This document shows positions 1 to 9,800 of a stretch of DNA of 64,000 nucleotides, one piece after another (position 1 is the first letter of the stretch; every line of letters begins with the position of its first letter). This DNA is from Chloranthus sessilifolius (taxonomy: Eukaryota; Streptophyta; Magnoliopsida; Chloranthales; Chloranthaceae), in assembly GCA_021018995.1 (NCBI GenBank), contig CM037596.1:100671416-100735415 (forward strand), written 5' to 3'. The position numbers and the translations under genes were made by a program. The notes under the pieces were generated by a model, which saw only the letters and a list, made by a program, of their open reading frames with translations, was not told where the DNA came from and made no database searches.

Positions 1-457
1 AAAAGTATAGACTAAGTATTTTGGGAATTTTGCTCATAACTTGATGGCAGTTCTCTTATCCTTTTAGTAAAAATGAAACTCTATGATTGTGATATCTGGG
101 GCCAAGGTAAGCTAACCAAGATATGTGGCTCTTGTTATCAGGTTTTATCATCCAACCACACAATCATGAACTCTCTACAAGCTTGGACCATTTACATTCC
201 ATACTTACTAATGGGCCAACATATGAAGAGATCTTGTCAGAGAAACTCTAGATCTTACCTCCCCTTTTTCATTTTAGATCCTCCAAAGTGATTAGACAAA
301 AAGGCCAAGAAGTTTCTTTGTCTTGAAATTCACAAAAAGTTCTCCAAACCAAAGCACCCCAACTTGACGAGCGAAACCCTAAATCGCACGGAGACCGTCG
401 ACTGGTTCATCTTCTCAAAGTAAAAGCTTATTTGTTTCTTCTTATTCTTATAGAAAG

Positions 458-461
<4 letters not shown>

Positions 462-520
<59 letters not shown>
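462..520. repeat. (AT)n microsatellite
   Basis: About 59 bases of uninterrupted AT dinucleotides. The flanks are AT-rich and no gene is recognisable on either side. Confidence 0.97.
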
Positions 521-526
<6 letters not shown>

Positions 527-1340
527 AAAAAAAATAAAAAACCTTCATTGCATTTGTAGGATCCCCAGAAAAAAGTCCTCTAAGCTTGAATAAAAGTTCG
601 TTTATATAAGGAAGAATCAATTTCAGTAACCAAATAGCTTCTTCTTCACCCATCACATTAGTTTGGCCTACATTTTCTATATCTATAGCTCCCCTAAAGG
701 AAAATAATTAAACCAAAATTTTCAGATTTCATAGAGGTCTAAGGCCTAAATTGTTTTTTTTTTCTTTTTCTTAAAGATAAAATTCAAAAATAAAATTCTA
801 TGAAATTTACCTGCATATAATGGATTTAAAAAGATAAATTGCAGCAAGATAAGCAAGACCCATATAGGAAATTGCTGAAATCAAGTTGTGCAGATAATAA
901 AAATAGAAAAAAAATCAGTGAACATGGAGAATTAGATAATAAAAATAGAAAAGAATTATATAAACTGGAAGAGAGAATCTAACTTGTGAGCTAGAAAATG
1001 AAAATGAGAATAAAAACTAACTTCCGATCACACCAGTAATCTCAAATTGTGTTGAATAAAAAGTGACAAACATGGGTCCAGATTTCACACACACAAGATT
1101 GCTGTAATTTTTTTCTTGATGAAAGTATTTTGCCACACAAGACTCACAACACAATCGATCAGTGGTTGATCACTTTTCCCAGGGACAACTACAACTCTTA
1201 GTGGTTTGTAATCTAATACTAGGCAGTTGACTAGTACATTTTTTTGAAAGTGAAATTAGTTAAATCCTAATACATCTTCTACGCAAACTAGGCATATGTG
1301 ACTATTTCAAACGAAACTTACTAAATAGATATTCCGACTA
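521..1340. other. no gene recognised
   Basis: AT-rich sequence with poly-A and poly-T runs. I see no conserved coding frame, repeat unit or RNA gene here. Confidence 0.6.
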
Positions 1341-1365
1341 ATATAAAAGTGGCCCAACACCTCTT

Positions 1366-1803
1366 TCAAATGTCACCACTCCCAACAGAAGTATTGATTT
1401 CGTTCACATCATCTGAATCGTCACCGTCGACCTCTTCAGTGGAGGAGAAAATGACGATTGGCAAAACTTCCGTCATACTAGGCGGCACCGAAAGAGCTAA
1501 AAGCTCAGTCGGAGCCTCCTCTCTCTCGCTTTCATCTTCGACTTCAGCTACAACTGCATCAATCAATGGGTCTACGTCCATCGGGACAATTGGGTAATTT
1601 TCGTCGGAGCTCTTCGGTGGGATATCCGCTTGAAGCTGGCGTGTGATGTAGGCACAACTACGCTTATAGCGGCTGTATGACGATCGACTATGTCCCAGTG
1701 GTGGTCGAGAAGGTCGTGGCTTTTTGGGGTTTTCACGCGGGGGTGAATCAAACTCCATACGAAGAGGGGATGGGATAGAGTCGGAGCTATTCTCAGAAGA
1801 CAT
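1366..1803 (-). CDS. hypothetical protein, 145 aa, family not recognised
   Basis: An open frame of 145 codons that is clearly more GC-rich than its surroundings. The product is low-complexity and probably disordered: a Ser/Pro/Arg-rich N-terminal third (about residues 1-50, with PRENPKKPRPSRPP), then a Ser/Tyr/Arg/Lys patch, then an acidic half with Glu/Asp runs ending in SVGSGDI. There is no signal peptide or membrane segment. The start is supported by a TATA box 58 bases upstream and a plausible leader. No intron is needed. I do not recognise the family. It may be a small accessory ORF of a transposable element or a lineage-specific gene. The opposite strand also has an 82-codon frame, which I treat as a shadow because it lacks a promoter. 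Confidence 0.4.
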   Translation of the reverse strand: MSSENSSDSIPSPLRMEFDSPPRENPKKPRPSRPPLGHSRSSYSRYKRSCAYITRQLQADIPPKSSDENYPIVPMDVDPLIDAVVAEVEDESEREEAPTELLALSVPPSMTEVLPIVIFSSTEEVDGDDSDDVNEINTSVGSGDI

Positions 1804-1860
1804 TAGTTTTATGCCAAGTAGTGATACCCCAGTGGTGCTTACAAGAGTTGTAGTCCCGCT

Positions 1861-1867
1861 ATTTATA
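1861..1867 (-). promoter_or_regulatory. TATA box of the 145-aa ORF
   Basis: Read on the minus strand this is TATAAAT followed by AGC, 58 bases upstream of the ATG at 1803. That leaves room for a transcription start about 30 bases downstream and a short leader. Placement is inferred from sequence and spacing only. Confidence 0.45.
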
Positions 1868-2023
1868 GCATAATATGTTGAAGTGCCTCCCTTTTCTTTA
1901 CATTATAATAATCACATGCATTGCCGAGACCCATTGTGCAATTCCAATCCGAAATAAGTTCCAGCATACATGATGGGACAATATAGTGCTACTCTAGATA
2001 CGCCAACTCCAGTAGTATACATT

Positions 2024-2303
2024 TCGAGCCCCACCATCTAACTTGACGTGACTAGACAATGGCATTGGACTTGCTCCTGTCAAGTCACAACTTCTAAAGT
2101 TGCTCCAGTCACATCGCGCTTAATATCGAGACGGTAAATCTACGATATAGACTTTGACCGCGACGTACACTTATGAAATTTTAAACTTCCTCATTGAAGA
2201 TTACCGAGGTGCACCGCGGAGGGCTGAGAATGGAAGGTGGTTTTCTTATTGTGATTCGAGCCCCGCCATCTAACTTGACGTGACTAGACAATATGGATAA
2301 TCA
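2024..2303 (+). repeat. direct repeat pair of about 38 bp with TGACGTGACT core
   Basis: Two near-identical stretches, beginning CGAGCCCC and running through CTAACTTGACGTGACTAGAC, lie at about 2024-2059 and 2260-2292. Both contain TGACG, the core of plant as-1/bZIP sites. They lie upstream of the TATA box at 1861, so they could be promoter elements of that ORF, but this is inference. Confidence 0.6.
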
Positions 2304-2314
2304 CCGATCTCGGA

Positions 2315-2412
2315 CCATTGTGCTACAGGCCCAAGCCCATGACTAAAAGCAAGGTATTGGTCCATTGTGCTACAGGCCCAAGCCCATGACTAAAAGCAAG
2401 GTATTGGTCCAT
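2315..2412 (+). repeat. 47-bp tandem duplication
   Basis: A 47-bp unit starting CCATTGTGCTACAGG is present twice head to tail (2315-2361 and 2362-2408), with the first bases of a third copy. Copies of ATATGGATAATC at 2291 and 2435 bracket it. The identity of the copies suggests a recent duplication. The sequence from here to 3070 holds nothing else that I recognise. Confidence 0.85.
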
Positions 2413-3070
2413 CTTGTTCCGATACTTATCGGCCAATATGGATAATCGCCGATCCCGAATCGGTCCTTTTTTTTGGAAAGTAAAATAAAATTGTATAGGT
2501 GCCACACATGGGAATCACATTTGGAGGCTTGCAAATGTACTGTATGACGTTATGGATTTTTTTCTCATCGAAGGTGCTACATTTGAGCCATGTACACACA
2601 GAGGCAAGAGGGATGGTGGATTCCCTTGTCAAAGGGGAGTCTATTTGGCATGTCATGTTATTGAGGTTAGTATAGTTTCTGGATTGGTTTGATTAGATTG
2701 TACCCTATGATCATTGTGCATATATAGGTGTGTTGTTTAAACCTTATGGTTCGTAAGCACCTTACTTTTGGCATGTATGGCATTTTGTTTTACTCTATTC
2801 TATATTAATCTAACATCCTATGGCTATTGCTGCTTTTTCCCTTTCAACAATTGAAACATACATATCGGCATTCATCTCACTAAATTCAAAATTAATATAT
2901 CAGTGAATTAGTGTTACATTACATTTAACTGTCACTAGCTTTGGTTAACATCACTTTTATTTCATTACTACAGTTTTAATTTTCAAACATTGCCCATAAT
3001 CTAGAAAATCACTCTAAGCATAGAAGTTTATACAATAGCATGCTATTAAATTTGCCTTTGTATTCTACAG

Positions 3071-3374
3071 ATACCTCAGAGTCTATTAAAAGCTTGCAAA
3101 GTCCTGCAGAATATTTCTCTTCACTACAATCCTATTTCAATGGATCAGTTCCAACAAGTATGTCTGTGTGCTTTTTTAGCATTTGGAACTTCAATTAGAT
3201 CCTCAATGTTATTTATCGATGTCTATATTCCACAGTTTCAGATCTTTTCTTTTGTTGTAGATGGAAGGATTCCAAGAGTTTGAAGCACGGAGGAGAAACA
3301 AATTTGACAAGCAGATTGATTCAAATGTGATGATAAGCTCTTCTGGCCTGGATGAAGGCCTTGATATGCGATAG
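3071..3374 (+). pseudogene. C-terminal two exons of a plant leucine-rich-repeat protein
   Basis: Exon 3071-3157 is bounded by CTACAG and GTATGT. Exon 3261-3374 follows TTGTTGTAG and ends in TAG. Joined in phase they give one open frame of 66 residues containing NPISMDQF, QEFEARRR, FDKQIDSNV and GLDEG. This matches my memory of the end of a plant LRRC57-like LRR protein, where a last LRR is followed by a charged tail. Both splice borders and the stop are intact, but I find no upstream LRR exons within the preceding kilobase. It is therefore most likely a captured or duplicated 3' end. The next fragment (ABCG) starts only 56 bases after the stop, which is unlike normal gene spacing. Confidence 0.65.
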
Positions 3375-3429
3375 TTCCATGCAAAGATTTCCATATTTTA
3401 TTCAGTGAGTTTTTTAACTCTGCTTTTAG

Positions 3430-3711
3430 GTCCCCCAAGCTCTGGGAAGACCACTCTGCTTTTGGCTTTGGTAGGGAAGCTTGATCTAAAACTAAAGGTA
3501 ATGGTATCATACTTAATACTTTTTGGTTTCTTGATTCCTTGTTATGATGCATGTTACCTTTTTTTTTTGAATTATTTATTTTGAAAATTTGTGTGTTTAT
3601 TTAAAACACCAGGTTTCTGGGAAAGTAACCTACAATGGTCATGGAATGGATGAATTTGTGCCTCAGAGGACATCTGCCTACATAAGTCAAAATGATCTCC
3701 ATATAGGAGAA
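3430..3711 (+). pseudogene. PDR-type ABCG transporter, first nucleotide-binding domain fragment
   Basis: Two exons. The first (3430-3497) encodes the Walker A motif GPPSSGKTT followed by [10 protein letters not shown]. The second (3613-3711) encodes [19 protein letters not shown] and [13 protein letters not shown], including the Q-loop glutamine. These are characteristic of the N-terminal ATP-binding domain of full-size plant ABCG (PDR) transporters in the plasma membrane. Splice borders are TTTTAG/GTAATG and CACCAG. The frame stops being recognisable after HIGE, where a duplicated ATTTTCTCATTTGTGAATG sequence follows. Signature motif, Walker B and membrane domains are absent, so this is a fragment of a protein that is normally about 1,400 residues. 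Confidence 0.85.
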
Positions 3712-4213
3712 TTTTCTCATTTGTGAATGAAAAAATTCAGGTAGCAGGAGAATTTTCTCATTTGTGAATGAAATTTTTTCTCATTTGTGTTTTGGGATGG
3801 AAATACTAATCATATGACCATTTCACTTGAATATTTGCAACCATCCAAACAGGCCAGCTCCACTCACAAATAAGCCACAGAAAATTGTCTTAATTCTCAT
3901 TTGTTTTAAAATAAATAATTTGTATAAAAAACAGTGATCAAAGAATGATCACAATTTATCTGGATAGCAATGTCAATAGGTTCTTATGTATGTTCAGTGT
4001 GACAAAGGTCTGAAAATTTGGGTGTCCATGTTTCATGGGACATTATCAAGTATACACTATATGGAGTTTGGATCAATTGTTACTCTTCCATTGATTTTAT
4101 ATGAATTTATTGAAATTGCTTCATTATGAAAATGTATAATAATTTGGCTAATTTACTTTGGAGAGCTTAGGATCACCAAATTGGAGAATCAGTTTCATTG
4201 AAGTACTTTAATC
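3712..4213. other. spacer between gene fragments
   Basis: Begins with three imperfect copies of TTTTCTCATTTGTGAATGA (3712-3790). The rest is AT-rich and holds no gene that I can recognise. Confidence 0.6.
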
Positions 4214-4363
4214 ATGTTTGGACGTGTTCCAAAGAAGGGTGATAACACCAGATATTATGAAGTCCTTGGTGTTTAAAAAATTGCAAGCCAAGATGAGTTG
4301 AAGAAAGCATATAGAAAAGCTGCAATAATGAATCATCCGGACAAGGGTGGAGATCCTGAGAAG
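4214..4363 (+). pseudogene. DnaJ (Hsp40 type I) N-terminal J-domain exon
   Basis: From ATG 4214 the frame reads MFGRVPKKGDNTRYYEVLGV, then after one stop codon continues with a helix II-type KKAYRKAA, the HPD motif in NHPDKGGDPEK, and a GTGAGC splice donor at 4364. This is the first exon of a plant cytosolic DnaJ of the ANJ1 type, a co-chaperone that stimulates Hsp70 ATPase. A TAA at 4274-4276 replaces the expected sense codon. None of the later parts (Gly/Phe region, zinc fingers, C-terminal domain) follow. The result is a dead single-exon fragment in the same orientation as its neighbours. Confidence 0.88.
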
Positions 4364-5340
4364 GTGAGCCTTTATTTCATTTTTCAACTTTGGGTTGGAT
4401 GCTTTGGTGGTTATAGAACTGCTGCATATATTTTGTCATGTAAGATCCATGGTTTCCTTTTTTATAATTGGCCTAGTGGGATATAAATATGGAATTTGAT
4501 CCATTGATTTGTGTCTTTATAGAGTACCTTGGTCAAGTATCAAGGATGATACTCAGTTTGATCTGCACTATAATTCGGTATTTGGGGAAGCCACCATGAA
4601 AATGAACCACAAGCCAAAATGCACACTAAGAAACATTCTTGATTGCTGACTGACAGCCTGAAAATCGACAATGAAACAAAATATGGGCAATGGATTACAT
4701 GTGGATTATTTTGAATTACATTTGGATTATTTTATGTTATATTTTGGATTGCGACTTATACATGTGGAGGCTTGTTAACAGTCGAGAATATTTTATCTGT
4801 GTGCTTTCGATCGATGCATGGGAGAAAAACTACCAAAAATATGGGAAATTTTATAGAAAAGCAGAGACACGGTAAATATAATATATATTTTCTTTTTTGA
4901 CAGGTGAGCAGGAGTTGTTCAGGCAGGAAGTTGGTATTTATATTGAACTAAGCCAGTTCAGTGATTTAGAAAGGTTATCCATTCTCATTTTTAACATAAC
5001 AATTTTATTTTTTGTGTGGATTTGGCCTATAGCCCAATGGAAGGTTAAGAAAATTGCAATCTCTCTTTTGCAGGTTCAATCCCAACATAACAATCTCTAT
5101 TTTCTGCTCTGCATGACCTGCACTCCAGAGTGACATCTGGATTTGATTTCCCATATACAAGCTTTAAGAGTATCAAAGGTTAAGCATTTTGTCCCTTAAT
5201 ATATTATGGGCTCTTTGAAATTTTGATTTATTATGATAAAACTGATCTAGAAGAAAGTGATGACTGGAAGGCGGCTCTGCATACTGGAAGTATAGTTTTT
5301 GTTTTCTTGTATTTTCCAAAAGCTGTTAACAAATGTTGAT
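4364..5340. other. spacer, possible further exon scraps
   Basis: Mostly AT-rich. Two short stretches look exon-like because they follow acceptor-like sites: 4905-4972 (after TTTTTTGACAG) and about 5088-5178, which contains a frame with TSGFDFPYTSF. I cannot assign either to a family. Confidence 0.35.
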
Positions 5341-5909
5341 ATGCTTGAAAATGTGAAGATTGGAGAGCAAAACTATAGAGATGAGGCTTATAGGGCTGCG
5401 AAAAGAAAAACAGGGTAGTTCTTGTTAAACTTCCTTTGAAAAGTAACAATTCCCCTCCATGACTAAACTTTACTTTTCTTCTTTTCAACTTCTTAGGTTT
5501 GGTGATGATGCTTTATCTCAAAAGACACTGCTCTTGAAGTACGATGATCCTGTTGAGGATGAGGTGAGGTTAAGTTTTTTTTCTTTAATTTTTGTGTACT
5601 TAGCCGGCTGTTCTTAGAATTTTCTTGCCACCCAAACTGGCTCTTCGGTTCTTGTCACCCAAATCGGAACTGAAATCAGTTCGGTTTAGTCTGTATAGGT
5701 TTTTGGGCTGGGACGGACTGTTTTGGGTTCGGGTCTTGGGCCAAAACTTGTGCCCTTAGTAATAATGATGAGAATAACAATAATGATTTTGACACTTTTT
5801 ATTTCACTTTCAAATGCAGGAATTGATTACCAAATTCCTAAGCTGGCCTATAGAAGAGATGGTGCAGACTACACCTCTTGAAGAGGGTCTCATTGATGGA
5901 CCGATCTAA
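5341..5909 (+). pseudogene. SART-1-like (tri-snRNP-associated protein 1) exon fragments plus an unassigned last exon
   Basis: Exon 5341-5414 encodes MLENVKIGEQ, RDEAYRAAKRKTG and ends at a GTAGTT donor. Exon 5497-5563 continues in phase with KYDDPVEDE and ends at GTGAGG. The motifs IGEQ..RDEAY.AAK.KTG and YDDP are those of SART-1/DOT2, a U4/U6.U5 tri-snRNP splicing factor. A third exon (5820-5909, after AAATGCAG) keeps the phase and reads to a TAA with SWPIEEMVQTTPLEEG, which I do not recognise from SART-1. It may come from another gene or a diverged segment. Conserved splice phases show capture at DNA level, not retroposition. Confidence 0.55.
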
Positions 5910-7619
5910 GTGCATGAGCATGATAGATGCTACTTTTTTTTTTTTTTCTAATTTTTATCCTTCACATGTAATGTATGTTTGAAGATTAATCAATTTTCTG
6001 TAGGTAAAAAGGGTAATGTAATGTGAAAAATATAATTTGACTGATTTAAATAAGATAGATGAAGATTGGTTTTCTGCTCAATCTTTTATCGACGGATCTT
6101 TAGATGATGACCGTACCATCTAATGATCACTTTTGAATAAACAAAGTGACCTTAACATCACGTCGAAGCTCATAAATGATTTCAAGGTCTCTTTTTTGGT
6201 TGGGTACCGCGTAAAATGAAAAATAGACCGTCTGATGGTAGAACCTCCCCTAAGTATTTGACAGAAAATCTATTCTGAATTGGGGCATTTTTGTTGATGC
6301 TTGTATTATCTTGTAGTTTGATGTAATTAAGATTATTAAGGATGGTGTTGGCGTTATTGTTCGCCCATATACCACTGTATTATTTATCCTTATAATTTTT
6401 TGGAATGGATCAAATGCATGATTATCATTACGCAACAGATGCAGTTTCAACTACTAAAGCAATTCAACTACTGAGGGGATGAACTACGAAACGTTAATTC
6501 TGCCAATTATAATAGCAACTCAACCAAACTGTTGGATCAAAGTAGTATCGGGATCCACTAAAGAGTCGAATCACCAATAAAACCTTCTTACACTAGGGTG
6601 AGTACGACCTGCTAAATTAAACAACACCAAATAAAACAACACCTAAACATACGGTTGGCACAAAACTGAATGTTGAAATTTAGTAAGACCTACTAAAGCT
6701 ATTCAACTATTACCCGATGGCTTTATCCTGACAGCGACTAGGGGTTCGATAGCTATCAGTCTAGCTGACGAAGGATTGTCGGTCCTGAATGTCCTTCCCC
6801 ACCAAAGAACTTGATCGGTAGTGAGCTCGTGCTTATCTCATCCGCTTCAACAACTACTCGATGTGGCATGAGTTCACCTCCTGCTAATACCTTATCTTTC
6901 ATCTCCTGTTCAACATTAAAAGGGCATATTATGCTTGACATGGAAATGGATAGTTTGATTAAATAAAAGGACAGAGTTTGAGGCAATGGATATGCTTCGC
7001 GATAATATTAACCTGCAAGTTCTTGTTATTAAGTGTGAAAATCATTGTCGAGCATGCCACCCCCGCGGACTCCAATGTTGCTGCATCAAAGGTGTCCCGA
7101 TGATCTATACCATGCCAATTTTATCAGTCAATAGTGATGGGAATTTTGGAAGGATTTTCAAATATAGAAGCCAAAAATCCAAAGAAAAATGCGTACAAAT
7201 TATATATTCATCGGTGTCAGTTTTCCCTATTATCACTTGTCCTTCGAAGAACAAGTAGCTCAACGCCTGCATGTTCTCTACAATTTGTCCAAAAGAGGGA
7301 TGGTTCAGGACTATGTTCTCATAGATTGCTTGTCCCTTGTCCATCAAGATTGTCAGCATCGTCTTCATGTTAGTGTGATTAGAATCCTTCATCTATACAA
7401 CCAAAAATGGGTAATAGCGAATCATTTGAGAATTCTACAATCATATAGTAAGAAGTAAATAATGTATATGACTCAGATGACTTAAAAGATGTTTACCGTA
7501 AGCGAAGGTGCAATCGGTGGTGCAGAATGAGTGTCAAACCTGTGAGGACCTCCAATTTATAGCACTATGGAGCAACCTACGTCATGGATTAATGCTTGCT
7601 AGAAAATCAATAGTAACAT
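5910..7619. other. no gene recognised
   Basis: Non-repetitive sequence. Short frames on both strands overlap each other with no promoter, splice pattern or family motif. Confidence 0.55.
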
Positions 7620-8830
7620 ATTGCATCTCGAGCATGGGACGATTGCTTGAGATTTGGAACAAGGCTCAGTGGATCCTCTAGTCTCATCATATCAGTTGAT
7701 AATCTTTGCGAGGTGACACTCAGTACGACATTGGTTATCGCATGCTAGACAATCGAATGTAAACTACTGCGTCGTAGTCACTCAGTGGATCCTCTAGTCT
7801 CGTCATATTAGTTAGAGGTGTATTCGGTTCGGTTTGGTCAATTTTGGACCAAAACCACAAACCAATCCGGTCATAATTGGTTTTTAGTTTTTAAATAATC
7901 TACGGTCTGTTTCGGCTTGGGGAGGCCCGTAATCGAAAGCATATCGAAATGAATCCTTACGAGGTGACACTCAGTACGACATTGGTTATCGCCTGCTAGA
8001 CAATCAAATGTAAACTACTGCTTCGTAGAGCGTAGGTCTGTCCCTCGAGATTTGGAATAGTGCTCAGTGGATCCTCTAATCTCGTCATATCAGTTGATAA
8101 TCCTTGCGAGTTAACACTTAGTACGACATTGGTTATCGCCTGCTAGTCTCGTCAGTGGATCCTCTAGCCTCGTCATATCAGTCAGAGGTGTATTCGGTTC
8201 GGTTTGGTCGGTTTTAGACCAAAACCACAAACCAAACTGGTCATAATTGGTTTTTAGTTTTTAAACAATCTACGATCTGTTTCGGCTTGGGGGATATCCG
8301 TAACCTAAAGCAAATCGAAACGAATCCTTGAGAGGTGACACTCAGTACGACAATGGTTATCGCCTGCTAGACAATCGAAGGTAATCTACTACTTGGTAGA
8401 GTATAGGATTGTCGCTCGAGATTTGGAATAGTGTTCGGTGGACCCTTTAATCTCGTTATATTAGTTGATGTTCTTTGGAGGTGACTCTCAGTATGACAGT
8501 GGTTATTGCTTGCTAGACAATCGAATGTAATCTATTGCTTGGTAGAGCATAAGACTGTTGCTCGAGATTTGGAACAATGCTCGGTGGATCCTCTAGTCTT
8601 GACATATCAGTCGACGTTCTTTGGAGGTGACTCTCAATATGACATTGGTTATCGCATGCTAGACAATTGAAGGCAATCTATTGCTTGATAGAGCATAGGA
8701 CTGTCGCTCGAGATTTGGAACAGTGTTCGGTGGATCCTCTAGTCTCGTCTAATTAGTTGATGTTCTTTGGAGGTGACTCTCAGTACGACATTAGTTATCG
8801 TCTGCTCGAGATTTAGACCACTACTCAGTG
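7620..8830 (+). repeat. higher-order tandem repeat, basic unit about 147 bp
   Basis: The marker GTACGACATTGGTTATCG (with variants) occurs near 7726, 7975, 8121, 8348, 8491, 8638 and 8791. GGATCCTCTAGTCTCG and CTCGAGATTTGGAA recur with it. Spacings are about 249, 146, 227, 143, 147 and 153. The two long spacings contain an extra block of about 100 bp beginning AGAGGTGTATTCGGTTCGG and including AAACCACAAACCAA. The array is therefore a ~147-bp minisatellite in which alternate early units carry an insertion, giving a higher-order pattern. No coding frame is conserved across units. Confidence 0.85.
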
Positions 8831-9384
8831 GATCCTATCGTCACAGCCATAGTGACAAATTTCTCTGAAATTTTTCAAAATTTCTTCGAAATTTACGGAA
8901 ACAAGGGTCGGGCAAAACTTTAGGCGAAATTTCAATAATTTCTCCAAAATCGATGAAATTTCATTTATTTCAATGACAATGGGTGACACGTTCATGCAGT
9001 GTGGCACAACCCATGAGGAGACTAAGTTATAATTTAGTGGTGCCCATGAGTGAACGTGAACGATTCGATTGACAAACTTTAAGGTTTGCCTTTGGATCGG
9101 TTTCAGTTTGGTTGAGGGGCTTATCGGTTCGGTTTCGGTTTGCCAAACTAGAGACTGATAGTTATCGGTTTGGATTCGGCCTAGCATGAAAATGGCCCCG
9201 ACTTGACTCGCATCCTCCATAAGATTCGGTTTAAATCCAGTCTGAAACCGATCTGATATAGGTTCTTAAATCCAGGCCGGTTAGCAGTACTAACGTTTTG
9301 GCGTTCGATCGAAATGTAAGAGGTTGATCTTCCACGCTACCCTATTAAATCTCCAAAATTGTAATAAGAATACGTCTGTTTGCA
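8831..9384. other. no gene; GGTTCGGTTT-rich low-complexity stretch
   Basis: 9070-9270 is rich in CGGTTTCGGTTTGG words, similar to the extra block in the preceding array. A 131-codon minus-strand frame here shows no family motif and I do not accept it as a gene. Confidence 0.5.
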
Positions 9385-9800
9385 CCCACACATTCTGTGA
9401 AAGCACCCACGAGCCAAATCCCTTGAAACCCATTGATTGCTTCAGATCAGATGATGGAGATCGTGTTCCACCCCGATATTCCACACAATAGATCTTGAGA
9501 TCATGGCGCACCTATCAGATGCACAATTTTAAATTTCATGTGTCATTGATCCCCCAAAACAGCCCCTACATTTGCGTTTGAGTGTGATGTGTGACATTTG
9601 TGTCGAGGAACATTTTTTGGGACCTGGGACCTGTGATCCATGGAATAAATTTTTTTATCGTCTGATAGGTGTGCTATGATCTTAAGATCTATTGCGGGGA
9701 AGATCAGGGTGTAACACAATCTACATCATTTGTTACTAAGCAAACAATGGTTTTAAATTGGTATGGGATGTGGGTGCTTTCAGAGAATGCTTTGGCGGGA
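9385..9800. repeat. imperfect inverted repeat, arms about 150 bp
   Basis: Left arm 9385-9535 pairs with right arm about 9650-9800. Examples: GCACCCACACATTCTGTGAAAGC against GTGGGTGCTTTCAGAGAATGC, and AATAGATCTTGAGATCATGG against ATGATCTTAAGATCTATTG. The spacer is about 115 bp. This is a foldback or MITE-like structure, with divergence that makes it old. I could not define target-site duplications. Confidence 0.6.

Noticed and set aside
330-656. 108-codon minus-strand frame
   Set aside because: Its centre is a translated (AT)n microsatellite (Ile-Tyr repeats); no other support.
2323-2656. Minus-strand frames over the 47-bp duplication
   Set aside because: They differ between duplicate units and have no motif or promoter.
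8825-9220. 131-codon minus-strand frame
   Set aside because: Overlaps low-complexity GGTTTCGG sequence and has no motif, promoter or splice support.
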